From: Wolinella succinogenes DSM 1740 | GTDB taxonomy: Bacteria; Campylobacterota; Campylobacteria; Campylobacterales; Helicobacteraceae | Direction: 5' to 3' | Assembly: GCF_000196135.1 (NCBI RefSeq) | Contig: NC_005090.1 | Coordinates: 754,001-818,000, forward strand | Length of the DNA: 64,000 nucleotides | In this document: one piece after another, positions 37,526-44,975 of the stretch | Layout: each line of letters starts with the position of its first letter | Position numbering within the stretch: position 1 is the stretch's first letter | Notes under the pieces: generated by a model | What the model saw: the letters and a program-made list of their open reading frames with translations, nothing else | Told to the model about the DNA's origin: nothing | The model's database searches: none | Position numbers and translations under genes: made by a program

Positions 37526-38566
37526 TTATGAATAGAGATGAATCTGCTTGTATCGCAGAGCGAGAATCTTGGCGATTCTCTCAAGCTCCTCAATGGAGCC
37601 AAAGGGGAGAAAGCTCACGCTCAAAAGCTCTCTAGCCTCATCTTCATCATATCCCATACTTTGAAGCACACTAGAGGGTTTGGAGAATCCAAAAAGACAC
37701 TCTTGGCCATTGAGTGAAGTGATCTTCTCTAAAAGAAGAGCTTGAATGAGTGAGCGCGCTCTGATTCCTTTGAACCTCAGAGGAAGGGCGTTGGGCAGGC
37801 AAGATTTTAAAGGGGCAAAGAGGGAGAGATTCTCTCCTAAGAGAGCGGAGAGATGCTCATAAAAGAGAGTTTTTTGATCATCGTTTTCGATGAGAATCTC
37901 GCGTGCTTTGAGGGCGGCGTGGAGCACGCCAAAGAGGTTGGCGCGCATGAGGGGGCGATGAAGGGGAATTTCTCCGCCAAGAATCGCCCCATAGCCCCTT
38001 GGAATTCCCAATATTTCGCCATTAATGAGCCAGTGTGCCTTTTCTAGAAGAGGCAGGGCGATTCCAAGAGCCAAGGGGTAGCTTGCCTCCACAAAAAGCC
38101 GCTCATCCAAGGAGAAGCCATAGGATTCTAGAGGGTTGAGCGTGAGGAGGTCTTCGTTAGCCCAAGGGAGGAAGAAGAGCTCAAAACCACGAGTTCTAGC
38201 CTCTTGAAGGCTGTTAGGCTCAATCACGCCGCTTTTTACATCAGGGTGAAGCCAAAAGATCTCTATGCCTAGCTTTTGGACTTCTCTAGCGGCTTTTAGG
38301 GCATTATAGTGGAGCGAAGAGGCGATGGCTAGCTTTTTTTTCTCCAATGCAAGAGCCAAAAAGAGCTCCAAAAAACTTCCGCTGGAGTAGTCAAAATCGT
38401 GTGCCTCCTCTTTTTTGAAAACTTGGGCGAGCGCTTTGGCTTGGTTGCTTTGCTCTTTATAGACCTTGGGGTCAATGGGCGAGGGATTGGGGTAGGGGAG
38501 GTGGAAGAGGGGAGTGATGAGCTCCTGTTTGATGGGAGGATTAGGGAGAAAGTCTAGGGCAGTCAT
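37526..38566 (-). CDS. NifS/IscS-like fold protein lacking the PLP lysine
   Basis: A 346-residue protein that aligns along most of its length with cysteine desulfurases: IASSLHYNALKAAREVQKLG (His86 at the PLP-stacking His), FWLHPDVKSGVIEPNSLQEA, LFVEASYPLA (Glu160 where the PLP Asp is expected), and INGEILGIPRGYGAILGG, which matches SGHKxxGPKGxGAL. In this last segment His is Glu184 and the Schiff-base Lys is Ile185. Near the C-terminus NGQEC matches GSAC, so the sulfur-carrying Cys (C290) seems kept. It cannot be a normal PLP desulfurase; a sulfur or selenium relay protein for FdhD, or a structural partner, is possible. It overlaps modE by 4 bases. Confidence 0.75.
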   Translation of the reverse strand: MTALDFLPNPPIKQELITPLFHLPYPNPSPIDPKVYKEQSNQAKALAQVFKKEEAHDFDYSSGSFLELFLALALEKKKLAIASSLHYNALKAAREVQKLGIEIFWLHPDVKSGVIEPNSLQEARTRGFELFFLPWANEDLLTLNPLESYGFSLDERLFVEASYPLALGIALPLLEKAHWLINGEILGIPRGYGAILGGEIPLHRPLMRANLFGVLHAALKAREILIENDDQKTLFYEHLSALLGENLSLFAPLKSCLPNALPLRFKGIRARSLIQALLLEKITSLNGQECLFGFSKPSSVLQSMGYDEDEARELLSVSFLPFGSIEELERIAKILALRYKQIHLYS

Positions 38567-38937
38567 GATTTTTCCTCGCTAGGAAGAACGATGGGTTCAC
38601 CCTCGATGATAAAGTGTTCACTGTACTTCTCATCGCAGAGGCGCAGCATCTCTTCGCGCATATTTTTATAAGCCTCAATGAGTTCCTTGCCTTTGGGAGT
38701 GAGCGTGGAGCCTCCCCCATCTTTGCCCCCTTTTTTGCGGACAATGATAGGGTCTTTGATCTTCTCTTCAATGAGCTTCACGTGATTCCAAGCTTTTTTG
38801 TAGTCGATCCCGCACTCTTGGGCTGCCTTAGAGATGGAGCCAAGCTCCTCAATCATCTCTAATAGCTTAGTTTTTCCCTCTCCAAAGAGAATCTCTCCCT
38901 TGTCGTTTTCAATCCAAACTTTAATTTTGGCTCTCAA
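38563..38937 (-). CDS. modE: ModE-like regulator, DNA-binding domain only
   Basis: A 124-residue protein with the ModE winged helix: FGEGKTKLLEMIEELGSISKAAQECGIDYKKAWNHVKLIEE then IIVRKKGGKDGGGSTLTPKGKELI. The C-terminal TOBE/molbindin domains that bind molybdate in E. coli ModE are absent. Such short ModE-like proteins occur in Campylobacter, where they still repress molybdate uptake genes. It lies inside the selAB-fdhD-moeA operon and may regulate it. How molybdate is sensed is not visible. Confidence 0.88.
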   Translation of the reverse strand: MRAKIKVWIENDKGEILFGEGKTKLLEMIEELGSISKAAQECGIDYKKAWNHVKLIEEKIKDPIIVRKKGGKDGGGSTLTPKGKELIEAYKNMREEMLRLCDEKYSEHFIIEGEPIVLPSEEKS

Positions 38938-38949
38938 CTCTTCTCCTTG

Positions 38950-39741
38950 CTAAGCTTTCTCGGCTATGATTCGCGAAGAGTGCGTGTAGATATTCATCTT
39001 GCGGCCTCGCGCAAATCCAATAAGGGTGGTTCCATGGGTCTGAGCGACCTTGACTCCAAGAAAGGTGGGGGCGGTTCGAGAGACGACAATGGGAATGCGG
39101 TGCATCACCGCTTTAATCACCATCTCCGAGCTTAGGCGTCCACTCACCATGAGAATCGCCCTCTCAATATCACGCCCCTCTAGGCGTGATTTGCCAGCCA
39201 CTTTATCAATAGCGTTATGGCGGCCAATATCCTCTGAGGTGATCTCTGCGTCATCTTCAAAGAGGAGCATCGCCTTGTGAACGCACCCTGTGAGGCGATA
39301 GAGCTCGCTCTCTTTGTAAAATTTGGCGATGGAATCAAGAATCTTCCCTCCTGCCACGCTAAAATCACTCGTGTTAAAGGCGACTTCAACGCTATTTTCG
39401 GTGTTGCCCGTCACGCCCCCGCCACAGCCTGAAACCAGCGTCTTCTCTTTGTAGAGGTGTTTGAGGTTATTTTCGTTGATGTTGGCTTCCACATAGACGC
39501 TCAAACCATCTTCAGAGAGAGTGAGGGAGCGGAGATCCGCAATACCGCCGATCACCCCTTCGCTCATCAAAAACCCGATGGCGTGCGCCTCTTGGTCGAT
39601 AGGAATGCACATGGTTGAGATCACCTTCTCGCCATTGAGATAGAAAGAGACTCGACTCTCTAAGATGGTGACATCTTCGATTCCTTCCATGATTCCATCA
39701 TCATACTTTTCAATGTAAATCGTCTTTAAAACTTCGCTCAA
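38950..39741 (-). CDS. fdhD: FdhD, sulfurtransferase for formate dehydrogenase
   Basis: A 263-residue protein of the FdhD family, which moves sulfur from IscS to the Mo-bisMGD cofactor so that formate dehydrogenase becomes active. Marks: REXX-like MCIPIDQEAHAIGFLMSEGVI, the Cys loop LVSGCGGGVTGN, TGCVHKAMLLFEDD, EDIGRHNAIDKVAG, LMVSGRLSSEMVIKA and VSRTAPTFLGVKVAQTHGTTLIGFARG. The loop has a single Cys (C106) where E. coli FdhD has CxxC. It is 12 bases upstream of modE and near a NifS-like gene. Confidence 0.95.
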   Translation of the reverse strand: MSEVLKTIYIEKYDDGIMEGIEDVTILESRVSFYLNGEKVISTMCIPIDQEAHAIGFLMSEGVIGGIADLRSLTLSEDGLSVYVEANINENNLKHLYKEKTLVSGCGGGVTGNTENSVEVAFNTSDFSVAGGKILDSIAKFYKESELYRLTGCVHKAMLLFEDDAEITSEDIGRHNAIDKVAGKSRLEGRDIERAILMVSGRLSSEMVIKAVMHRIPIVVSRTAPTFLGVKVAQTHGTTLIGFARGRKMNIYTHSSRIIAEKA

Positions 39742-39774
39742 ACGGCTCTCCTGCTATGAAAATCTCTCCTCATC

Positions 39775-41607
39775 TTATCGAAAAACCCTTTTATTCTCCT
39801 CTTTACGAATGTCTGAAAAGAGGTCGAGGTATTCCAAATAGGCGATAAGGTATTTGCGGCTTAGAGGAAGATGGGCTTTGAGGTTGTTGATCTCGATATA
39901 GCCCTCCTCTTTGATGATGCGGCGCATCAGTTCTAAAACTCCTCGAAGAGATTCGCTGGTGATGAAGAGGTTGTGCGCTAGGCGGATTACTTTTTGGGCT
40001 GAGGTGAGGCGTTTGAGCGCGTTATCGCCACTTTTGCGATCAATGTCAAGGGAATCGTAGAGGTTGTAGGGTGCCTCAGGTGCCACTCCCTGCTTCTCCA
40101 AAATCTTATAGAGGGTCTCTTCGAGGTACTCCTCTATGCTCACGATTCCCGAATCAGGCGCTAGATAGAGTCCTCCTTCGAGAGTGATCACCCCCTCTTG
40201 CTCTAGCCTGGCAAGCGAGAGAGAGAGTAGGGCTTCGCTCGCCCAAGGAGCTTTGAGCCCAAGGGAGGCGGGGGAGAGGAGTGCCTTTTTGTTTTTTTTG
40301 AGAAGTGCTTTGACCTCCTCTTGGAGGATTTGGAGCGATTCTTGAGGGAAGAGGACGAGCTCTTTTTCATCCACAAAAGCCTCAGGAAGGCTTTTGGCGA
40401 TCTCTAGCGCCTCTTGCTGGGAGATGGCAAAGCGTTGCAGGGTGCTGATGATTCCAAAGCCTCGCTTGTGGGCGCTTAAGAGTATCCTGAAGGCTTGGGC
40501 AAAATCCTCTTGGCGAAGCGCATTTAAGAGCTCTAGTTTTTGGCGCTTTTTCATCGATTCGGCGATGGGATTGAGCACCTTGCCGCCCCCTAGGGTTCGC
40601 CCCGCCTCACGCAGGATAAAGCGTTCGCCAAAGAGGGCGAAGAGGGGAGTGTCGCATTTGAGCGTGGCGAGCAGAGCGTTGGGATGGGTGGGATTCTCCT
40701 CTAGTAGGAGGATTTTGGCTTCGACCTTTTTGGAGCCAATAAAGAGTTGAACTTGGAGCTGGTGAGAGAGGGGCTCTAGGGGGAAAATCTCTACATCGAT
40801 TCGATCGAATCCTCGGAGGTAGCCCTTTTGGGTGAGAAGGAATCCTCGCTCAAGTTCTGTGTGGCTTACGCCTGTGAGATTGAGTGCGGCACGCTGGGAG
40901 GGGAGGGCGCTTTGGGTGTAGCTCCCGTGCACCTCAATCCCTCGAATCGCAAGAGGTTTTTGAAGCTCGCAACACCATATTTTTTGATTTTGTTCCACTT
41001 TGCCGCTGAGCACCGTCCCGCTCACAACGCATCCAGCGCCTTTGATGGAGAAGGAGCGATCGATGTAGTAGCGGAAGAATCCAAGATCACGGGTGGCGGG
41101 CTTGGAGAGCTCATAGAGCGATTCTTTGAGGCGTTCTAGAGAATCGGGGTCATAGATGGAGACGCTTAAGAGTCGATGGAGGTGGAGACTGGGGAGGGTT
41201 TTGAGAGTGTTTAAAATTTCGCTCTCTCGCTTAAGGAGGGTCTCTTGGTCGACTAGATCGCTTTTGGTGAGCGCCACGATGAGCGTGGGAATTTCAAGCA
41301 GATGGGCGATGTGGAGGTGCTCTAGGGTTTGAGGCTTGATTCCCTCCACGGCACTCACTACAAGAAGCATCGCATCAAAGCCAAAAGCCCCCGCAATCAT
41401 ATTTTTCACTAATTTCTCATGCCCCGGAACGTCGATAAAGGCGATATTTTTCTCCCTCAAAAAGAGATTGGAGAAGCTGAGATCCACCGTGATTCCTCGT
41501 TTTTTCTCCTCAGGTGTGGTGTCCCCCTCAAAACCATTGAGCGCCCTAATGAGCGCCGTTTTGCCGTGGTCGATGTGCCCTGCAGTGCCAACGATGTAAC
41601 TCTCCAT
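39775..41607 (-). CDS. selB: Selenocysteine-specific elongation factor
   Basis: A 610-residue GTPase that carries selenocysteyl-tRNA to UGA codons with a SECIS hairpin. N-terminal EF-Tu-like GTPase: GTAGHIDHGKTALIRAL, TPEEKKRGITVDLSF, DVPGHEKLVKNMIAG and TKSDLVDQE, followed by beta-barrel domains and C-terminal winged-helix domains (about 380-610) that bind SECIS RNA. Its start follows selA by 8 bases and selC is nearby, so the window has the core of a Sec insertion system. selD is not in the window. Confidence 0.96.
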   Translation of the reverse strand: MESYIVGTAGHIDHGKTALIRALNGFEGDTTPEEKKRGITVDLSFSNLFLREKNIAFIDVPGHEKLVKNMIAGAFGFDAMLLVVSAVEGIKPQTLEHLHIAHLLEIPTLIVALTKSDLVDQETLLKRESEILNTLKTLPSLHLHRLLSVSIYDPDSLERLKESLYELSKPATRDLGFFRYYIDRSFSIKGAGCVVSGTVLSGKVEQNQKIWCCELQKPLAIRGIEVHGSYTQSALPSQRAALNLTGVSHTELERGFLLTQKGYLRGFDRIDVEIFPLEPLSHQLQVQLFIGSKKVEAKILLLEENPTHPNALLATLKCDTPLFALFGERFILREAGRTLGGGKVLNPIAESMKKRQKLELLNALRQEDFAQAFRILLSAHKRGFGIISTLQRFAISQQEALEIAKSLPEAFVDEKELVLFPQESLQILQEEVKALLKKNKKALLSPASLGLKAPWASEALLSLSLARLEQEGVITLEGGLYLAPDSGIVSIEEYLEETLYKILEKQGVAPEAPYNLYDSLDIDRKSGDNALKRLTSAQKVIRLAHNLFITSESLRGVLELMRRIIKEEGYIEINNLKAHLPLSRKYLIAYLEYLDLFSDIRKEENKRVFR

Positions 41608-41615
41608 GATCTCTC

Positions 41616-42950
41616 CTAAAAAACCTCATTTAAAATTTGAGCGAGCGATTCTAGCTGTGATGTGAAAATCGTTCGCATATCAAGCAACACCCGCTCTTGC
41701 TCGATTCTTGCGATCACCCCCCTAGCGCGCAGGGATTGCTCTAGCTCCATGGGGCTTTTTTGGGGATGGCAAAGCGCAAGGGCGATGGAGAAGAAGCTCT
41801 GGTTAGGGAGTGCTCCTCCGCCTGCGTAGCCTTGGGTTTGGAGGATTTGGCTCTCATAGCCATGCACGCGGGATTTTAATTTTTTCGCTCGCTCTTCCAG
41901 CTCCTCTAGGCTTAGGTGTGCCATCTTTAGTGTGGGAATCTTCTCATAATCATGGAGCAGATGGGCCCTAAGCGTTGCCTCAAGCGCGGCAAGGGTGAAT
42001 TTGTCCACTCGCAACATTCTTAAGAGCTGATTTTTTTTGAGGCGATCAATGAGACTCTTTTTCCCAAAGATGATTCCTGCTTGAGCCCCTCCTAAAAGTT
42101 TGTCTCCGCTGAAGCTCACGAGGCTTGGCGAGAGGCTGGCGATTTTTTTGAGGGTGGGCTCGTTGGTAAAGGGGACGCTCTCTAAAAAGCCGCTCCCTAG
42201 GTCGTAATAGTCGATGAGATTGTGCTTTTGAGAGAGCTCGATGAGCTCTTGGAGATCCACCTCTTGCGTGAAACCCACGATGTCGTAGTTGGATTTGTGC
42301 ACTTTCATCAAAAGGGCGCTCTGAGGTGTGATCGCCTCCTCATAGTCGCGTCGATGGGTTTTGTTGGTGGTGCCGACCTCTTTGAGAATCGCGCCCGCAT
42401 TTTTCATCACCTCAGGGATTCGAAAGCTCCCGCCAATCTCGATGAGCTCCCCTCTAGAGATGATTGCCTCTTGGTTTTGGGCGAAGGTGTGAAGAATCAA
42501 AAAGACCGCCGCGGCGTTATTGTTGACCACGAGCACCTCCTCGCACCCCAAGATCGCCTTTAGGATTCCATGCAAGTGGCTGTAGCGCTCACCTCGTCGC
42601 CCCGCTTTAAGGTCATACTCTAGGTTGTTGTAGGAGGTGAGCAGGGGCTTGATCTCCTCAATGAGCTCAGGAGCAAAGACGCTTCTTCCTAGATTGGTAT
42701 GGACGATGATCCCTGTGGCATTAACAAGAGGCACCAAAGAGGGGGCAAGAGAGGCCTCATAGCGCCGCTCAACCTCTTGGAGAATCGATTCGCTTGGAGG
42801 AATGGGGGTGGCATCTTGCAAGAATTGGGCCCGAATCTCTTCAAGATAGTCTCTAGCAAGAGTGGTTAGAAGCTCTTTAGAGTGGTCGGCAAATCTTGAT
42901 TCTTGGAGAATCTTGTCAATTTTTGGAAGGGATCGAAGGGGGTGAGACAT
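41616..42950 (-). CDS. selA: L-seryl-tRNA(Sec) selenium transferase
   Basis: A 444-residue PLP enzyme that converts seryl-tRNA(Sec) to selenocysteyl-tRNA(Sec) with selenophosphate. Marks: LVNATGIIVHTNLGRS, EYDLKAGRRGERYSHL, VVNNNAAAVFLIL, SRGELIEIGGSFRIPEVM, YDLGSGFL, and the PLP lysine in SFSGDKLLGGAQAGIIFG. ATG at 42950 (MSHPLRSLPKIDK) is chosen with AGAGGTG upstream; an open extension of 13 residues lacks such a site. Divergent from selC. Confidence 0.96.
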   Translation of the reverse strand: MSHPLRSLPKIDKILQESRFADHSKELLTTLARDYLEEIRAQFLQDATPIPPSESILQEVERRYEASLAPSLVPLVNATGIIVHTNLGRSVFAPELIEEIKPLLTSYNNLEYDLKAGRRGERYSHLHGILKAILGCEEVLVVNNNAAAVFLILHTFAQNQEAIISRGELIEIGGSFRIPEVMKNAGAILKEVGTTNKTHRRDYEEAITPQSALLMKVHKSNYDIVGFTQEVDLQELIELSQKHNLIDYYDLGSGFLESVPFTNEPTLKKIASLSPSLVSFSGDKLLGGAQAGIIFGKKSLIDRLKKNQLLRMLRVDKFTLAALEATLRAHLLHDYEKIPTLKMAHLSLEELEERAKKLKSRVHGYESQILQTQGYAGGGALPNQSFFSIALALCHPQKSPMELEQSLRARGVIARIEQERVLLDMRTIFTSQLESLAQILNEVF

Positions 42951-43103
42951 AAGCACCTCTGGGATTGGATTTGGGAAAAGCCGACCCATGAAGGGTCATG
43001 AGGCTTTTAGGATGGAGAAGATTTTAGCAGTAATTCAGTTGATTTCGGTTAAATTTCACTTAACTTCCAAAGTGAGGGCGGCGAAAGCTCGCCTAAGCGT
43101 TTG

Positions 43104-43202
43104 TGGGGGGCATGCGACCCTGGTGGGCGCCTCGGGCTTCAAACCCGCTGGATGGGCAGGTGTCTGTCTGTCGAGAAGTTCGATTCTTCTGCCTTCTCGC
43201 CA
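43104..43202 (+). tRNA. selC: tRNA-Sec (selenocysteine, anticodon TCA)
   Basis: A ~99-base tRNA with encoded CCA (43200-43202). The anticodon loop CTTCAAA gives TCA (43139-43141). There is a long variable arm with GGGCAG/CTGTCT and loop GTGT, a T-arm AGAAG TTCGATT CTTCT, and a long D-stem (GCG.CCC/GGG CGC around loop TGGT), all typical of bacterial tRNA-Sec. The acceptor GGGGGGC (43105-43111) pairs with GCCTTCT through several G-T pairs; the first pair (T43104/C43198) is a mismatch, so the exact 5' end is uncertain. selA and selB next door support the call. Confidence 0.85.
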
Positions 43203-43211
43203 CCTCTTCTC

Positions 43212-44465
43212 TCACCCCTCGTGATGACTTAAAATAGCCGCCTGATTCCTCCCCCATCCTTTGGCATTATAGAGTGCTCCATCCGCCTTTTCGATGATTT
43301 TTTTAGCTTCGCTTTGCGGGGTTGGAACAAGACAAATCGCCCCCATGGAGATGGTTACATAGGGAGAGGCAGAGTTCTTTTTGTGCGGGATTTTGAGTCG
43401 CTCCACCGCTTGGAGCATCTTTTTGCAAAGCGCTAGGGATTGTTCTTCGTTGAGACCCATCACAAAGGCGCAAAATTCCTCTCCCCCTAGTCTAAAAAAG
43501 TAGTCGCTAGAGCGCTCTAAAGTGTTATCAAGCGCCTTGGCGACTCGCTTTAAGACCTGATCCCCTTCGCCATGCCCATAGGTGTCATTGTAGAGCTTGA
43601 AGTGGTCAATATCAATCATTATAAAGGTGAAAGCGCGCCTCTCTCTTGATGCCCTCCCTAACTCTCGCTCAAAAATGAGATCAAAGAATCGGCGATTATA
43701 GACCCCAGTGAGTCCATCTTTGATCGCTAGCTCTTTGAGGGCGTCATTGGCTTTTTTGAGCTCCTGTCCTTGTTTGTGGAGGAGGCGATGGCTTAGCGTG
43801 ATGCTTTGACCGATGAAAAAGGCAAGCGCACTCCCTAACAAAAAAACTCCCCCAAGAGTGATCCAGATGACGCGTAACGTCTCTTCATAGTCGCGATTGA
43901 CGCTCTCTTTGGTCTGGTAGGCGTTTTTGTTTTCGCGCTCAATCAGCGCCCCAAGGAGTGAGCGAGTCTTCTCAATGGTCTCTAGGATTCTCTCATAAGA
44001 GAGAGTCTTTATTCGTGCGAGCTCTTTGGAGGCGAGGACTTCGGCGATAAGGTCGATTCTTTGGAGAGAATCACCAATTTGCCGATCGGCAGAGAGGAGC
44101 AGATCCAGCTCTTCAGGGCTTTTGTAGCTTCCCTTGTAGTCGCCCCATTTCTCTTGGATATTGCTTTTGAGGCGGTGAATCTCGCGCACCGCCTCCTCAG
44201 GATCGATCACGCCTCCTTTGGAGCGAAAGACAAGCACCAAGAGATCGGAACCATAGAGGGAATCCAGAGCTTGGAGTTTGACGATTTTGACATGGCTTCC
44301 AAAATAGAGCCGATCAAGGTGGTGTTTCATTTTTTGGAAGTTTTGATTCCCGCTATAGCCGATAAAGAGGAATCCTATCAGCATAAAAAAGGCGAGAAGA
44401 GATAGTTGGAGTTTGACGATCAGCTCTTTGGTCATAGGGGTGGACGCTTCTCTTTTTTTGCTCAA
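43212..44465 (-). CDS. Membrane diguanylate cyclase (GGDEF)
   Basis: A 417-residue protein with a membrane helix near 19-38, an extracytoplasmic helical sensor of about 160 residues (LDRLYFGSHVKIVKLQALDSLYGS and coiled helices), a second helix near 205-222, and a GGDEF domain from about 250. The active site reads RLGGEEF, which is competent, and RSSD five residues before it forms the product-inhibition I-site (RxxD). It should make cyclic di-GMP in response to a periplasmic signal. The start is TTG at 44465; an ATG at 44435 is an alternative. The gene ends 10 bases from selC, facing it. Confidence 0.9.
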   Translation of the reverse strand: MSKKREASTPMTKELIVKLQLSLLAFFMLIGFLFIGYSGNQNFQKMKHHLDRLYFGSHVKIVKLQALDSLYGSDLLVLVFRSKGGVIDPEEAVREIHRLKSNIQEKWGDYKGSYKSPEELDLLLSADRQIGDSLQRIDLIAEVLASKELARIKTLSYERILETIEKTRSLLGALIERENKNAYQTKESVNRDYEETLRVIWITLGGVFLLGSALAFFIGQSITLSHRLLHKQGQELKKANDALKELAIKDGLTGVYNRRFFDLIFERELGRASRERRAFTFIMIDIDHFKLYNDTYGHGEGDQVLKRVAKALDNTLERSSDYFFRLGGEEFCAFVMGLNEEQSLALCKKMLQAVERLKIPHKKNSASPYVTISMGAICLVPTPQSEAKKIIEKADGALYNAKGWGRNQAAILSHHEG

Positions 44466-44467
44466 TC

Positions 44468-44752
44468 CTAGCAGAGAATGGGTGAAGAGGGGATTAAATC
44501 TTCCTCTAAAGGAGAGGTGAGAAAATCTCGAATATCGACTTCAAGAATTTTGGATATTTTGTAGAGATGCTCTAAATTGAAGTGTTTTCCCTCAATTCCA
44601 ATTTCGGCTTTGGCGATGAAAGAGGCGCTTGAGTGGCCAAGGGCGAGTTCGAGCTGGCTTTTCTTCTTCTTTGTGCGGATTTTTTTGACATTGAGTCCGA
44701 TAGTAGCGTAAAAACAGGAGAGCTCTTTGGTTGAGAAATCGCCTTCAAACAT
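44468..44752 (-). CDS. Xre-family helix-turn-helix regulator
   Basis: A 94-residue protein with an HTH_3 domain: IGLNVKKIRTKKKKSQLELALGHSSASFIAKAEIG followed by NLEHLYKISKILEVDIRDFL, typical of Xre/Cro-type repressors. GAGGAG stands before the ATG. It diverges from a chemoreceptor gene; the region between contains a perfect 22-base palindrome that is a good candidate operator. A role as regulator of the chemoreceptor and of itself is inferred. Confidence 0.87.
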   Translation of the reverse strand: MFEGDFSTKELSCFYATIGLNVKKIRTKKKKSQLELALGHSSASFIAKAEIGIEGKHFNLEHLYKISKILEVDIRDFLTSPLEEDLIPSSPILC

Positions 44753-44822
44753 CCATTCATCTCCTCGCTTGTCACGCTTATGATTGCAATAAGACGAAGT
44801 ATTAACGATAGGGAATCTTTAG

Positions 44823-44844
44823 GCAATTCCCTATAGGGAATTGC
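44823..44844. promoter_or_regulatory. 22-base perfect palindrome, likely operator
   Basis: A perfect palindrome with arms GCAATTCCCTA and TAGGGAATTGC. A third copy of the half-site TAGGGAAT lies at 44809-44816, 25 bases from the one in the palindrome. The site lies between the Xre regulator (start 71 bases away) and the chemoreceptor (start 132 bases away). Confidence 0.6.
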
Positions 44845-44975
44845 ACGCTGAATCATGCATGGAGCATAACATGAGGGTCTCTATTATTAACACTTCGTTC
44901 TCTTCAAATAGCGTTTCTCCAGAGGGTTGGGTTGACAAAATTGATGCGGATGAAAAAATCAAAGGAGCTCTATTC

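Noticed and set aside
42951-42989. Upstream start of SelA at 42989
   Set aside because: The added 13 residues have no similarity to SelA, and the ATG at 42950 has a better ribosome site.
44841-44975. 45-residue N-terminal extension of the chemoreceptor
   Set aside because: The internal ATG at 44976 has a good AAAGGAG site and gives the usual chemoreceptor start; the extension would overlap the operator palindrome.
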